NCBI GenBank assembly: GCA_910574455.1 | Contig: CAJSYZ010000007.1 | Span: 3,541,773-3,605,772, forward strand | Reading direction: 5' to 3' | Origin: Trichaptum fuscoviolaceum | Lineage: Eukaryota; Basidiomycota; Agaricomycetes; Hymenochaetales; Trichaptaceae | DNA length: 64,000 nucleotides | Shown here: piece by piece, positions 31,949-44,200 of the stretch | Numbering within the stretch: the stretch's first letter is position 1 | Layout: each line of letters begins with the position of its first letter | Made by a program: the position numbers and the translations under genes | Notes under the pieces: generated by a model | Seen by the model: the letters and a program-made list of their open reading frames with translations, nothing else | Database searches by the model: none | Told to the model about the DNA's origin: nothing

Positions 31949-32209
31949 TATAAACGGCACACTTCTCAGACAGAGTCTGCAGTGATAGTGTAAGTGCTAT
32001 ATTCTAAATCTAACATACAATAATTACATACCTGCAGTGATAGTGTAAGTGCTAAAGGTGCACAGGGACGTATCACTGCAGTATATATGTTACTTTCTTA
32101 GGGGGTTAAATGTTCCCACACTAGTGTACTAAGAGTCTGTGAATGAAGTAATGAATAAATGTAAAGAACAACAAGAAGAGATAATAGAGAGGAATAAGTC
32201 ACTTCAACA
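31949..32209 (-). repeat. Copia-1 3' LTR (261 bp)
   Basis: Minus-strand LTR starting TGTTGAAGTG at 32209. It ends TTTATA at 31949, unlike TTTACA in Copia-3. It is preceded on the minus strand by the purine tract GGTCAGGGGGGAG. Confidence 0.88.
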
Positions 32210-32232
32210 CTCCCCCCTGACCGAAGTCATCT

Positions 32233-35200
32233 CTATTTTTGAAGTCCAAGTAAACTGCACATAGTCTGCACTTTGACCCGCCCAAGAGCTTTGGTCATAA
32301 TGTCAGCAGGCATGTCAGCAGTAGAAAGATAAACAATAGAAATATGTCCATATTCAACCGCATCTCTAAGCCAGTAGTAGCAAAGATCAAGATGCTTCAT
32401 CCGGCCATGGTGCTCTGGATTATTAGCAACAGCAATGGCAGATTGGTTGTCAACATAGAGTGTAGAAGGTGAATCAAAAGTATAGCCAAATTCAGAAAAC
32501 AAGTTGCGAAGCCAGAGAATCTCTTGTCCTGCTGAACAAGCTGAGACAAACTCTGCTTCTGTAGTAGAAAGCGTAACAATGCCTTGCAATTTGCTTGCCC
32601 AGCTAATTGCACCAGTTCCCATCTTCACAACCATCCCAGAGGTGGACCTGCCATTGTCAACATTGCCGCCATGATCTGCATCAGAGTATGTAGTAAACAG
32701 CTCATCAGCATTTGGATCAGGCGCATATGTGATCCGCATATCCTTAGTGCCCTGGAGATACCGGCATAGGTGTTTAGCTGCTTTCCAGTGGGCCATGCCA
32801 GGATTAGACATGTAGCGAGCAAGGACACCAACTGCATAGGCAATATCAGGCCGGGTTGCTGTGGCTAGATACATGAGGGCGCCAACTAGTTGACTGTAAG
32901 GAATATTTTGCATTTCCGCAAGTTCTTTCTTAGTCTTAGGCGCCATGTCCTTGCTGAGCTTCAGGCCTTCTGGTAAAGGGAGTGGTGACTGTGCTGCATG
33001 AACCAAGGTTGAAGCGCTCCAGAATGTCAATGATGTACTGGCGCTGAGAAATGGTGAGAGTATGTGTTTTCCGGTTTCTCTGAATGTGAACGCCCAGTAG
33101 AAATGAAGTTGGTCCCAGGTCATGCAGCTTGAAGTGCTTGGCTAGCTCGTCTTTGACAAACTCATAGTTGTCTTTATGCTTGCAGGCAATGGTCATGTCA
33201 TCCACATAGACGGGTATGATGATGCGCACATCACCCCGCTTGTAGACCCAAATACTGTGGTCACATCTGACAAGCGCAAATGACATGCCTTGTAGCACAG
33301 AGTTGAGTTTCTTGTGCCACTGTCTGCCAGCCTGCTTTAAGCCGTAGAGAGACTTGACAAGTTTCAGCACATAGCCACGCCCAAAGTGCTCCTTGAATCC
33401 TTCCGGTTGTTGCATGTAGACATCATGGTCCATTTCGCCATTGAGAAACGCAGTTGAGATGTCAAGACTGTACAACTCAAGGTTCTCAATTGCTGCAAGC
33501 GCCAGGATAGCGCGCAGTGCTGCCCACTTGGCTGTAGGCGCAAACACTTGAGAGAATTCAAGTCCCGGATGTTGGGAGAATCCCTTAGCAACAAGTCGCG
33601 CTTTGTACCGGTCAACAGATCCATCAGCCTTTCTCTTCAGCTTAAACACCCAGCGGTTTCCAATGGCCTTCCTTCCTTCTGGCAGTCTAACCGGCTCAAA
33701 TGTCCCATTCTCAATGAGACTCATGAACTCCTCTGCCGCTGCTTGCTCCCAATCATGCGCATCATGTCTGCCTTTGATGTCTTTCCACTGAAGTGGTTCT
33801 CCACTATTAGCTGCAAGCGCATTCTCAGATGTCTCTAGCATGTGCTCAAATGCCTCTTCAAACGTAAGCAGCAGCTCCTCATCATCAACTGACATTGTGT
33901 CATCATCATATCCATGGGTGAAATCCAATGGATCATCTGAGGATGGTTCAGGCGACTGAGATTGCCCAACTGGTGGTTCCTCAGAATGTCTGGCTGGCGG
34001 TTCAGCAGGACGCGGTATGCGTCTGCCTGGATAGTCCATGAGTGGGTTGATGAGAGCGTCACGTCTGGTGAAGTAAGGGCGCGGAGTGAGAGTATGTGGC
34101 ATTTTAGGCCATGGTATGCTTGGCCTGGCGCGCTTTGGCGTAGGAGAGGCAGGAGGAGTGGATTCACGCTTAATGCGAGGTGCAGGTGGAGGAGATGGCG
34201 GTTTATGTGCAGGCGGATCAGGTGCAGCAGGAGGCGGCTCTGGTATGTCTGGAGTTGGTTGACGAGTTCCTGGAGTTGGTGGACGTGGTGGTATGTCATC
34301 GTCATCGCTGTCATTGTCTGGAGGCGGCTGACGCGGAGGAGGTAGATCATCGGACTCATCATCGGAGTCATTAACGATGAAGTGTTGTAGCCCCCCCTGA
34401 TCTAGGTCGTCTGCTTCAAGCCTCAGATCAACTGGCGTTTTTGAGTTGCCAGGGAATTTACTTTCATCAAAGACAGCAGAGTCGCTGATGATTTCTTTCT
34501 GAGTGACAGGATTCCAGAATAGCCAGCCTTTGTACTCAGCAGGGTAGCCAATAAAGATGCACTTGCTGTAGTGCGGTTCCAGTTGCTTGCGCTGGTCCTT
34601 CTGCAGATTCACATATGCAGTACATCCAAAGACGCGAAGATGAGTGACATCTGGCTTAGATTTTTGCCAGAGAGAGAGCGGAGTGGCGAAGTTGACATTA
34701 GCAGATGTGGGAGAACGGTTCCGTGTATGGACAAAGGTGGACACTGCATCCCACCAGAATGTAGGAGGAAGACGCGCCTCATTGAGCATGGCAGTGATGC
34801 CCTCAGAGATGGTGCGGTTAGCGCGCTCAGCAACACCGTTCTGGTGAGGCTCGTTGCGCACAGTGTGTTGTCGCTGGATGCCTTTCTTAAGGCATAGTTC
34901 ATCCCATGCTTTAGGCATGTATTCACCTCCTTTGTCATCGCGTATGGCTTTTATGCGGACGCCAGTCTGGTTCTCTGCATATGCCATAAACTTTTGAAAC
35001 GCGCCAAACGCTTCACTCTTCTTCTTCAGTGGAAGTACAACCCAGGCGCGACTGTAATCATCAATAAAGGTGATCCAGTATTTATACCCATGTCTTGACT
35101 GAGTGCGGAGGGGGCCATGCACATCAGAGTGCACTAACTGCAAAACCGCAGTGGCCCGAGTGTTGGCTTTCTTAGGCACGTTGGCCCGATGAAGTTTGCC

Positions 35201-36029
35201 TGCAAGACAGGGTTCGCATATTGCATCTGGTAATGCCTTTGATTTGACAACCATGCCTCTCACAAGGTGCTCATTGTATAGGCGCTGCACATCTGCATGG
35301 TTTAGATGTGCAAGGCGCCGGTGCCACAGGGTCCAGTCAATGGGGTAAGACTGAGTAAAGGTCGCAAGCGCAGAAGACGGTATAATAACATGGCCGTTGA
35401 GAGTGGCAGTGTGATTGTGATTGACCGTTGCGGTGAAGAGTGTCTGTTTGTTGCGCTGGAAGAGTATGGAGTGGTCATTGATGATGATGGTGAATTGCTT
35501 GGAGCGAGAGAGGAACAGGGCCGACAGTAGATTGTTCTGTAGGTCAGGCACATGAAGCACCCGAGAGAATGCTAACTCCCGTGTTGGTTTGCCATCAATG
35601 ATGGGCTGAAATGTAACTGTGCCAACGCCTGCAGAGTAGACAATATGGTTGTCAGCAAGGCGGATTGATGTGCGGTATGGCTGGTATTCAGTAAACCAGT
35701 CTCGATGGGGTGTCATGTGGCTGGTGGCGCCTGTGTCAACGATCCACTTGGGACGCAGTCATGGAGAGAGCAGAGTCAAAGGCAGTTGTATCCTGCATGT
35801 GATTTATGCCTTCCGAGAATGAGATCTCGGGATCCTTTGCTTTAGCAGCAGCGGTTCCTATATCCTTGTCTTTGCTACCAACAGCAGTAAGGCTATCACG
35901 AGCAATGATTTCTGCAAGGGCATCTCGGCGCTTGTAGCACTTGGTGTAATGGTGACCAAGGCAGGTGCAGAAGGTGCACTTGAGCTTACGGCGGCGCGAG
36001 GCTGACTTAGAGTTGTTGTGCATAGTCAT
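32233..36029 (-). pseudogene. Copia-1 pol, two frameshifts
   Basis: Same polyprotein as at 41280-45077: zinc knuckle, protease, integrase, reverse transcriptase, RNase H. Compared with Copia-2/3, a 2-bp deletion near 35751 breaks the frame just before the protease DTGA, and a 1-bp insertion near 32979 breaks it between reverse transcriptase and RNase H. The 926-codon middle portion remains open. Distinctive residues include VRGMVVKSK and MKHLDLCYYW. This copy cannot make a full polyprotein. Confidence 0.9.
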
Positions 36030-37497
36030 TGTGTGAGCGTGCAGTGGATGGAGCAAAAGAACAGGATAGGGTCGATGACGGAGCAGTGGTCTGTCTGCGC
36101 AGTACAGATAGAAGATGGCTGTGTATTGAAGGCAGTTCAAGGCGATGAATGTGCAATGCCGCTGCACTACTGTCCTCACACAGTGAGAGCCGTCAAACTC
36201 AATGAGCCTTCACGTGGACGAAGGCTCACTTGCACGGATCCCCTGGGGTGAGTTCACGTGCGTGAGATATGACAGGGTACGGTATGGGGGCCGCCCTGGA
36301 CAGGTGCTTCTTTGTGTAAAGGAGTAATGCAGTCACAGTGTCCGCTAGACAGTGCTGGTCTGTCGGTCTAATGAAAGACCCCGCAGGCACCGCTGACGCA
36401 AAGAGGCTCTAAGCTTAAGTGAACAAGTCACAACCGGCGAACAAGGGCCGGGGGGCGAGCTTTTGCAGTCGTAGGAATGTGAAGCAGGCAGGGAAACAAC
36501 CCTTTAAATGCAGAAACAATACCACACCAGTGCTTGCACTGATCGCAAGACGTGACACACTGTCGCGTGCAATGGGAAACAAGGAACGCGCTATGCACGT
36601 CCTGTATGGGCTCAAAGCGCTGAGCACAACGGTGCTATGCGCGAGCAGATCGCCTCCGTGGATGCGGAGATATGGGCAAGTCCCAGGAATCACCAGAGTG
36701 AGCAAGCAACAGATGAAAGTGCAGCCCAAATGGGGAGTGCAGGCGGCGAGCTATCAACTGTTACTGCTACCCTAGCTGTCCCGAAGATAGTGCCGGCGAT
36801 TGATGAGTTTTCCGCCGAATCGAGCGAGAGTTGGGCGATTGGAAAGCCCTCGAGAAGACGAAGATGAGGGTGGTCTCGGTTTGGTGAAGGCTTGAATCAA
36901 GCCCGAGTTATGGGCGATGTTTTCGGCCACAAGGGGAAAGTGTAGTGGTGGAGATGTCGAACCAACAAGGCCGCTGTGAGCTCAAAACTCAACGGATCGG
37001 CGCGATTGTTGCACGTATGGAAAGGGTGCGTCGAGCAGAAGAGAATGGTGGTCTGCGCGCAGAAATCGGCCCAGTGGTTGCTCGGCAATCGTCGAAGAGA
37101 GGCGAAAATGGATGATGAGGGTGAGGTCTGACACTGATAACAGTCTAGAAGCCCCAAATCTTCTCCAACACGTTCGAAACTTCGTGAGGTGTGTGTCCTA
37201 GTGTAGAACAACGTGTGTGCGCAAGGAGAGCGCGAACGAATCGACGGATGTTGAGGAATGAGGGGGAGACTTTATGCCAATATGGTGAGCACTAAAAGTG
37301 ATGTAGAACGGCAAGGACTACACCAATAGCCCTGAAACTTCGTATAGCCAATCCTTCCAGTTCCAACAATGTATCCTCCAAATTAGAGCGAAATCCGATC
37401 AGTGGATGTGTCGGAAAAGCGTCCAAAAGCGGTGGGAGGATTGCTGAGGAGGTTGAGAAGGGGTGTTGTTGAAGTTTTCACTTGGGCTACTGCCCAA
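36030..37497 (-). other. Copia-1 untranslated leader
   Basis: About 1.47 kb between the priming site and the pol ATG, unusually long. Only short frames are present. A diverged part of it also occurs in the hAT-like element (14700-15125). Confidence 0.65.
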
Positions 37498-37508
37498 GGC
37501 TCATAACC
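37498..37508 (-). promoter_or_regulatory. Copia-1 priming site (initiator tRNA-Met anticodon arm)
   Basis: Minus-strand GGTTATGAGCC directly inside the 5' LTR; complementary to GGCTCATAACC, the conserved anticodon loop of initiator tRNA-Met. See 39801-39811. Confidence 0.7.
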
Positions 37509-37770
37509 TATAAACGGCACACTTCTCAGACAGAGTCTGCAGTGATAGTGTAAGTGCTATATTCTAAATCTAACATACAATAATTACATACCTGCAGTGA
37601 TAGTGTAAGTGCTAAAGGTGCACAGGGACGTATCACTGCAGTATATATGTTACTTTCTTAGGGGGTTAAATGTTCCCACACTAGTGTACTAAGAGTCTGT
37701 GAATGAAGTAATGAATAAATGTAAAGAACAATAAGAAGAGATAAATAGAGAGGAATAAGTCACTTCAACA
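37509..37770 (-). repeat. Copia-1 5' LTR (262 bp)
   Basis: Starts TGTTGAAGTG at 37770 on the minus strand and ends TTTATA at 37509. Contains two direct copies of a 22-bp motif (AGCACTTACACTATCACTGC and two more bases). Confidence 0.88.
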
Positions 37771-37775
37771 CCCCA

Positions 37776-38480
37776 TATGTGTAGCAGTAAAAATAGAACA
37801 TGTTTTGATGTTCTACATATGTTTCCAGCTGGTATTACCATATCTAGCCATCCAGATCATCTTGAATATGCTTTTACTAATATATTCTGATTTTAGTGTA
37901 TTTTATTGGCTGCTGGTAAGCCCAGGGGAAGCCTGCATATATGCAGGTGCAAATGAATATATTTATCTATTTTATAATGATTTTAACCGCTTTAGGAAGG
38001 GCCCAGGAGGGCCCAGAGCATAATGGCACCCTAATATGGTCGTCCGGAAGCGTAATTCCCACGCTAGGGCAAAGCGGCAGTGCCCAGGATTATTTTCTGA
38101 TTTATTGGCTATTTTTGCTATTTTTAAAGGCCTGTAGGGCCTGCAAAGGTTAATTTGAATTTATTCTCACACCCCCAAAGCGGCAACAGGCACCAAGTGA
38201 TCTGGACCTCAGGGTCCTGGACCCTGGCATGCCTCATATCCCAAAATGGGCAGAAATTATGATTTTCTGATGCATTACAGCAAGCTGTCAATCAGTAGTG
38301 CCTGAATGCTATAATTAACTCAAAAAAGCGGTGGGTATGCAGCTGCATTATTTAATTATCCAGTAGTATATTCCCAATACAGTTTGCAGGCTAGGTCTAC
38401 ATTTCATGTATTAGAGGGGCAGCAAGGCTGGTTTTCTAATTAATGCTTCAATCAGTATTTGCTGCACTTGAAGTAATAAA
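37776..38480 (-). repeat. P1 right arm, outer part
   Basis: Completes the inverted arm after Copia-1. Beyond 38480 the two ends of P1 are only loosely similar (repeated TTCATTCAATCA motifs). Confidence 0.83.
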
Positions 38481-38624
38481 AACTTAGCAGCAAAGCTGCA
38501 CTTCATTCAATGATACCCTCAATATCAATCAGCCATGGCTGTTGGTTCATTCAATCAAGGTAGCTTATACATCCAGCAAATACTGCATTTCATTCATTCA
38601 AGTAGCTGGCAGGACTGGCTCGCC

Positions 38625-39539
38625 AACACAGAGCGAGGCATGTCCGCCCTCAACCTTCGCCAGCTCTACTCAGCCTGCGTCAGAACAGTCCTCGCATGGG
38701 CTGCGCCGGTTTGGTACACTGGCACCCGCCAGAAGACCCTTGTGGCTCGTCTACAGGGTGTCCAGAACACCGCTTGCAGGTGGATCCTTGGTGTTTACCG
38801 AGGCGCTTCACCGCTAAGCACCAATTATCTTTGCTCTATGCCCCCGTTTCAGTTTTATTTCAATTATCTTAAAACTAATCATGCTCTTCGCCTTTGGCGC
38901 ACTCCACATTCTGTAGGTAGACGTGCTATTCCTGCAGCACAAAAACCCCGCCTGTACTCTTCTTCGCTTGCCGACCGTGTCCCGATTGCCCAATAGGTCC
39001 CTGCGTACACACACTCTCCCTGGGAGGATCCACTTGCTTTTGCTGGAGGACGCCTCCAGTTTGCCATCCCTGCCGGTCCCGTTGACACTGACACTCGCCA
39101 GGCGTTTGTCGCATCTGCCAACTCTCTGTGCACCACCACCTCCGTCCAGATCTTCACAGACGGTTCCAGACTCGAGCACAAGTCTGGCTCAGCAATTGTC
39201 GCTATGCGCGGTCATCATCGCTTGGGCTTCAGACACTGCGCTTCCCCCAAAATCGCCACTGCCACTGACGCTGAGATCTTCTCCCTTGCGTCTGCTCCAG
39301 CGTGGGCTGCCTCTCACTTCGGCCGCCACCTCCTGGAAGTGGAGTCCATTGTCTTCCTGTCAGATTCGCTTACCGCCCTTCACCTTGTCCGCGACTGGCC
39401 TTCAGCACCTGGCGCCCACTTACTACTCGCTTGGAAAGCAGGCATCACCAACCTGCTGGACATTCACCCCAACCTCAAAATCGAGTTTCACTGGTGCCTA
39501 GGTCATTCAGGCGTCCCAGGAAACGAATGGGCTGATGAA
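38625..39539 (+). pseudogene. LINE-B ORF2 part 3: connection and RNase H, with nonsense codon
   Basis: Residues 794-1098 of ORF2, in frame after the fold-back insertion. RNase H begins with FTDGS (Asp972) and continues to HWCLGHSGVPGNEWADE. A TAG at 38994-38996 replaces the CAG found in LINE-F, so ORF2 of LINE-B cannot be read through. Cut at 39539 by Copia. Confidence 0.87.
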
Positions 39540-39800
39540 TGTTGAAGTGACTTATTCCTCTCTATTATCTCTTCTTGTTGTTCTTTACATTTATTCATTA
39601 CTTCATTCACAGACTCTTAGTACACTAGTGTGGGAACATTTAACCCCCTAAGAAAGTAACATATATACTGCAGTGATACGTCCCTGTGCACCTTTAGCAC
39701 TTACACTATCACTGCAGGTATGTAATTATTGTATGTTAGATCTAGAATATAGCACTTACACTATCACTGCAGACTCTGTCTTAGAAGTGTGCCGTTTACA
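39540..39800 (+). repeat. Copia-2 5' LTR (261 bp)
   Basis: TGTTGAAGTG to TTTACA. Identical in type to the Copia-3 LTRs and different from its own 3' LTR at 45101. Confidence 0.88.
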
Positions 39801-39811
39801 GGTTATGAGCC
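39801..39811 (+). promoter_or_regulatory. Copia-2 priming site (half tRNA-iMet type)
   Basis: GGTTATGAGCC starts directly after the LTR. Its complement GGCTCATAACC matches the anticodon stem-loop of initiator tRNA-Met (CAT anticodon), not a tRNA 3' end. Drosophila copia and yeast Ty5 prime with a tRNA-iMet cleaved in the anticodon loop; the same is inferred here. Confidence 0.7.
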
Positions 39812-41279
39812 TTGGGCAGTAGCCCAAGTGAAAACTTCAACAACACCCCTTCTCAACCTCCTCAGCAATCCTCCCACCGCTTTCGGACGCTTTTCCGACA
39901 CATCCACTGATCGGATTTCGTTCTACTTTGGAGGATACATTGTTGGAACTGGAAGGATTGGCTATACGAAGTTTCAGGGCTATTGGTGTAGTCCTTGCCG
40001 TTCTACATCACTTTTAGTGCTCACCATATTGGCATTGAGTCTCCCCCTCATTCCTCAACATCCGTCGATTCGTTCGCGCTCTCCTTGCGCACACACATTG
40101 TTCTACACTAGGACACACACCTCACGAAGTTTCGAACGTGTTGGAGAAGATTTGGGGCTTCTAGACTGTTATCAGTGTCAGACCTCACCCTCATCATCCA
40201 TTTTCGCCTCTCTTCGACGATTGCCGAGCAACCACTGGGCCGATTTCTACGCGCAGACCACCATTCTCTTCTGCTCGACGCACCCTTTCCATACGTGCAA
40301 CAATCGCGCCGATCCGTTGAGTTTTGAGCTCACAGCGGCCTTGTTGGTTCGACATCTCCACCACTACACTTTCCCCTTGTGGCCGAAAACATCGCCCATA
40401 ACTCGGGCTTGATTCAAGCCTTCACAAAACCGAGACCATCCTCATCTTCGTCTTCTCGAGGGCTTTCCTATCGCCCAACTCTCGCTCGATTCGGCGGAAA
40501 ACTCATCAATCGCCGGCACTATCTTCGGGACAGCTAGGGTAGCAGTAACAGTTGATAGCTCGCCGCCTGCACACCCCATTTGGGCTGCACTTTCATCTGC
40601 TACTTGCTCACTCTGGTGGTTCCTGGGGCTTGCCCATATCTCCGCATCCACGGAGGCGATCTGCTCGCGCATAGCACCGTTGTGCTCAGCGCTTTGAGCC
40701 CATACAGGACGTGCATAGCGCGTTCCTTGTTTCCCATCGCACGCGACAGTGTGTCACGTCTTGCGATCAGTGCAAGCACTGGTGTGGTATTGTTTCTGCA
40801 TTTAAAGGGTTGTTTCCCTGCCTGCTTCACATTCCTACGACTGCAAAAGCTCGCCCCCCGGCCTTTGTTCGCCGGTTGTGACTTGTTCACTTAAGCTTAG
40901 AGCCTCTTTGCGTCAGCGGTGCCTGCGGGGTCTTTCATTAGACCGACAGACCAGCACTGTCTAGCGGACACTGTGACTGCATTACTCCTTTACACAAAGA
41001 AGCACCTGTCCAGGGCGGCCCCCATACCGTACCCTGTCATATCTCACGCACGTGAACTCACCCCAGGGGATCCGTGCAAGTGAGCCTTCGTCCACGTGAA
41101 GGCTCATTGAGTTTGACGGCTCTCACTGTGTGAGGACAGTAGTGCAGCGGCATTGCACATTCATCGCCTTGAACTGCCTTCAATACACAGCCATCTTCTA
41201 TCTGTACTGCGCAGACAGACCACTGCTCCGTCATCGACCCTATCCTGTTCTTTTGCTCCATCCACTGCACGCTCACACA
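39812..41279 (+). other. Copia-2 leader (no capsid gene found)
   Basis: About 1.47 kb before the pol ATG. It contains a 207-codon frame without an ATG start (39789-40412) and a 76-codon antisense frame (40442-40672), neither recognisable. A Copia gag capsid domain would be expected here and is not visible in any frame. The same region in Copia-3 is 48623-50090. Confidence 0.55.
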
Positions 41280-44200
41280 ATGACTATGCACAACAACTCT
41301 AAGTCAGCCTCGCGCCGCCGTAAGCTCAAGTGCACCTTCTGCACCTGCCTTGGTCACCATTACACCAAGTGCTACAAGCGCCGAGATGCCCTTGCAGAAA
41401 TCATTGCTCGTGATAGCCTTACTGCTGTTGGTAGCAAAGACAAGGATATAGGAACCGCTGCTGCTAAAGCAAAGGATCCCGAGATCTCATTCTCGGAAGG
41501 CATAAATCACATGCAGGATACAACTGCCTTTGACTCTGCTCTCTCCATGACTGCGTCCACCAAGTGGATCGTTGACACAGGCGCCACCAGCCACATGACA
41601 CCCCATCGAGACTGGTTTACTGAATACCAGCCATACCGCACATCAATCCGCCTTGCTGACAACCATATTGTCTACTCTGCAGGCGTTGGCACAGTTACAT
41701 TTCAGCCCATCATTGATGGCAAACCAACACGGGAGTTAGCATTCTCTCGGGTGCTTCATGTGCCTGACCTACAGAACAATCTACTGTCGGCCCTGTTCCT
41801 CTCTCGCTCCAAGCAATTCACCATCATCATCAACGACCACTCCATACTCTTCCAGCGCAACAAACAGACACTCTTCACCGCAACGGTCAATCACAATCAC
41901 ACTGCCACTCTCAACGGCCATGTTATTATACCGTCTTCTGCGCTTGCGACGTTTACTCAGTCTTACCCCATTGACTGGACCCTGTGGCACCGGCGCCTTG
42001 CACATCTAAATCATGCAGATGTGCAGCGTCTATACAATGAGCACCTTGTGAGAGGCATGATTGTCAAGTCAAAGGCATTACCAGACGCAATATGCGAACC
42101 CTGTCTTGCGGGCAAACTTCATCGGGCCAAAGTGCCTAAGAAAGCCAACACTCGGGCCACTGCGGTTTTGCAGTTAGTGCACTCTGACGTGCACGGCCCC
42201 CTCCGCACTCAGTCAAGACATGGGTATAAATACTGGATCACCTTTATTGATGATTACAGTCGCGCCTGGGTTGTACTTCCACTGAAGAAGAAGAGTGAAG
42301 CGTTTGGCGCGTTTCAAAAGTTTATGGCATATGCCGAGAACCAGACTGGTGTCCGCATAAAAGCCATACGCGATGACAAAGGAGGTGAATACATGCCTAA
42401 AGCATGGGATGAACTATGCCTTAAGAAAGGCATCCAGCGACAACACACTGTGCGCAACGAGCCTCACCAGAACGGTGTTGCTGAGCGCGCTAACCGCACC
42501 ATCTCTGAGGGCATCACTGCCATGCTCAATGAGGCGCGTCTTCCTCCTACATTCTGGTGGGATGCAGTGTCCACCTTTGTCCATACACGGAACCGTTCTC
42601 CCACATCTGCTAATGTCAACTTCGCCACTCCGCTCTCTCTCTGGCAAAAATCTAAGCCAGATGTCACTCATCTTCGCGTCTTTGGATGTACTGCATATGT
42701 GAATCTGCAGAAGGACCAGCGCAAGCAACTGGAACCGCACTACAGCAAGTGCATCTTTATTGGCTACCCTGCTGAGTACAAAGGCTGGCTATTCTGGAAT
42801 CCTGTCACTCAGAAAGAAATCATCAGCGACTCTGCTGTCTTTGATGAAAGTAAATTCCCTGGCAACTCAAAAACGCCAGTTGATCTGAGGCTTGAAGCAG
42901 ACGACCTAGATCAGGGGGGGCTACAACACTTCATCGTTAATGACTCCGATGATGAGTCCGATGATCTACCTCCTCCGCGTCAGCCGCCTCCAGACAATGA
43001 CAGCGATGACGATGACATACCACCACGTCCACCAACTCCAGGAACTCGTCAACCAACTCCAGACATACCAGAGCCGCCTCCTGCTGCACCTGATCCGCCT
43101 GCACATAAACCGCCATCTCCTCCACCTGCACCTCGCATTAAGCGTGAATCCACTCCTCCTGCCTCTCCTACGCCAAAGCGCGCCAGGCCAAGCATACCAT
43201 GGCCTAAAATGCCACATACTCTCACTCCGCGCCCTTACTTCACCAGACGTGACGCTCTCATCAACCCACTCATGGACTATCCAGGCAGACGCATACCGCG
43301 TTCTGCTGAACCGCCAGCCAGACATTTTGAGGAACCACCAGTTGGGCAATCTCAGTCGCCTGAACCATCCTCAGATGATCCATTGGATTTCACCCATGGA
43401 TATGATGATGACACAATGTCAGTTGATGAAGAGGAGCTGCTGCTTACGTTTGAAGAGGCGTTTGAGCACATGCTAGAGACATCTGAGAATGCGCTTGCAG
43501 CTAATAGTGGAGAACCACTTCAGTGGAAAGACATCAAAGGCAGACATGATGCGCATGATTGGGAGCAAGCAGCGGCAGAGGAGTTCATGAGTCTCATTGA
43601 GAATGGGACATTTGAGCCGGTTAGACTGCCAGAAGGAAGGAAGGCCATTGGAAACCGCTGGGTGTTTAAGCTGAAGAGAAAGGCTGATGGATCTGTTGAC
43701 CGGTACAAAGCGCGACTTGTTGCTAAGGGATTCTCCCAACGTCCGGGACTTGAATTCTCTCAAGTGTTTGCGCCTACAGCCAAGTGGGCAGCACTGCGCG
43801 CTATCCTGGCGCTTGCAGCAATTGAGAACCTTGAGTTGTACAGTCTTGACATCTCAACTGCGTTTCTCAATGGCGAAATGGACCATGATGTCTACATGCA
43901 ACAACCGGAAGGATTCAAGGAGCACTTTGGGCGTGGCTATGTGCTGAAACTTGTCAAGTCTCTCTACGGCTTAAAGCAGGCTGGCAGACAGTGGCACAAG
44001 AAACTCAACTCTGTGCTACAAGGCATGTCATTTGCGCTTGTCAGATGTGACCACAGTATTTGGGTCTACAAGCGGGGTGATGTGCGCATCATCATACCCG
44101 TCTATGTGGATGACATGACCATTGCCTGCAAGCATAAAGACAACTATGAGTTTGTCAAAGACGAGCTAGCCAAGCACTTCAAGCTGCATGACCTGGGACC

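Larger units (their letters stand above)
31949..37770 (-). mobile_element. Copia-1 LTR retrotransposon (disabled)
   Basis: Complete structure with LTRs at both ends and duplication CCCCA (31944-31948, 37771-37775) inside the right arm of P1. Pol carries two frameshifts. LTRs differ by at least a 1-bp insertion and one substitution. Both end TTTATA, which distinguishes this copy from Copia-3 and marks its sequence at 45101-45361. Confidence 0.9.
29970..38617. mobile_element. Fold-back (long inverted repeat) element P1, with nested Copia-1
   Basis: Inserted in LINE ORF2 with a 7-bp duplication GCTCGCC (29963-29969, 38618-38624), or 8 bp with one mismatch. Ends are imperfect inverted repeats (CACTGCTGCCAGCTA and CAGTCCTGCCAGCTA). 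Removing Copia-1 and its duplication leaves about 2.8 kb: a 1255-bp arm, a 126-bp loop and a 1253-bp inverted arm. It is AT-rich, with no transposase and no plausible gene. Short duplication and CA-starting ends fit a non-autonomous hAT-type or fold-back element; superfamily uncertain. Confidence 0.82.

Noticed and set aside
39789..40412. 207-codon ORF in the Copia leader as a missing gag
   Set aside because: It starts outside an ATG, overlaps the LTR end, contains no capsid or nucleic-acid-binding pattern, and is damaged in Copia-1.
41130..41279. Upstream extension of the Copia polyprotein to a GTG at 41130
   Set aside because: A eukaryotic start at GTG is unlikely; the first good ATG is 41280 and the extension has no gag features.
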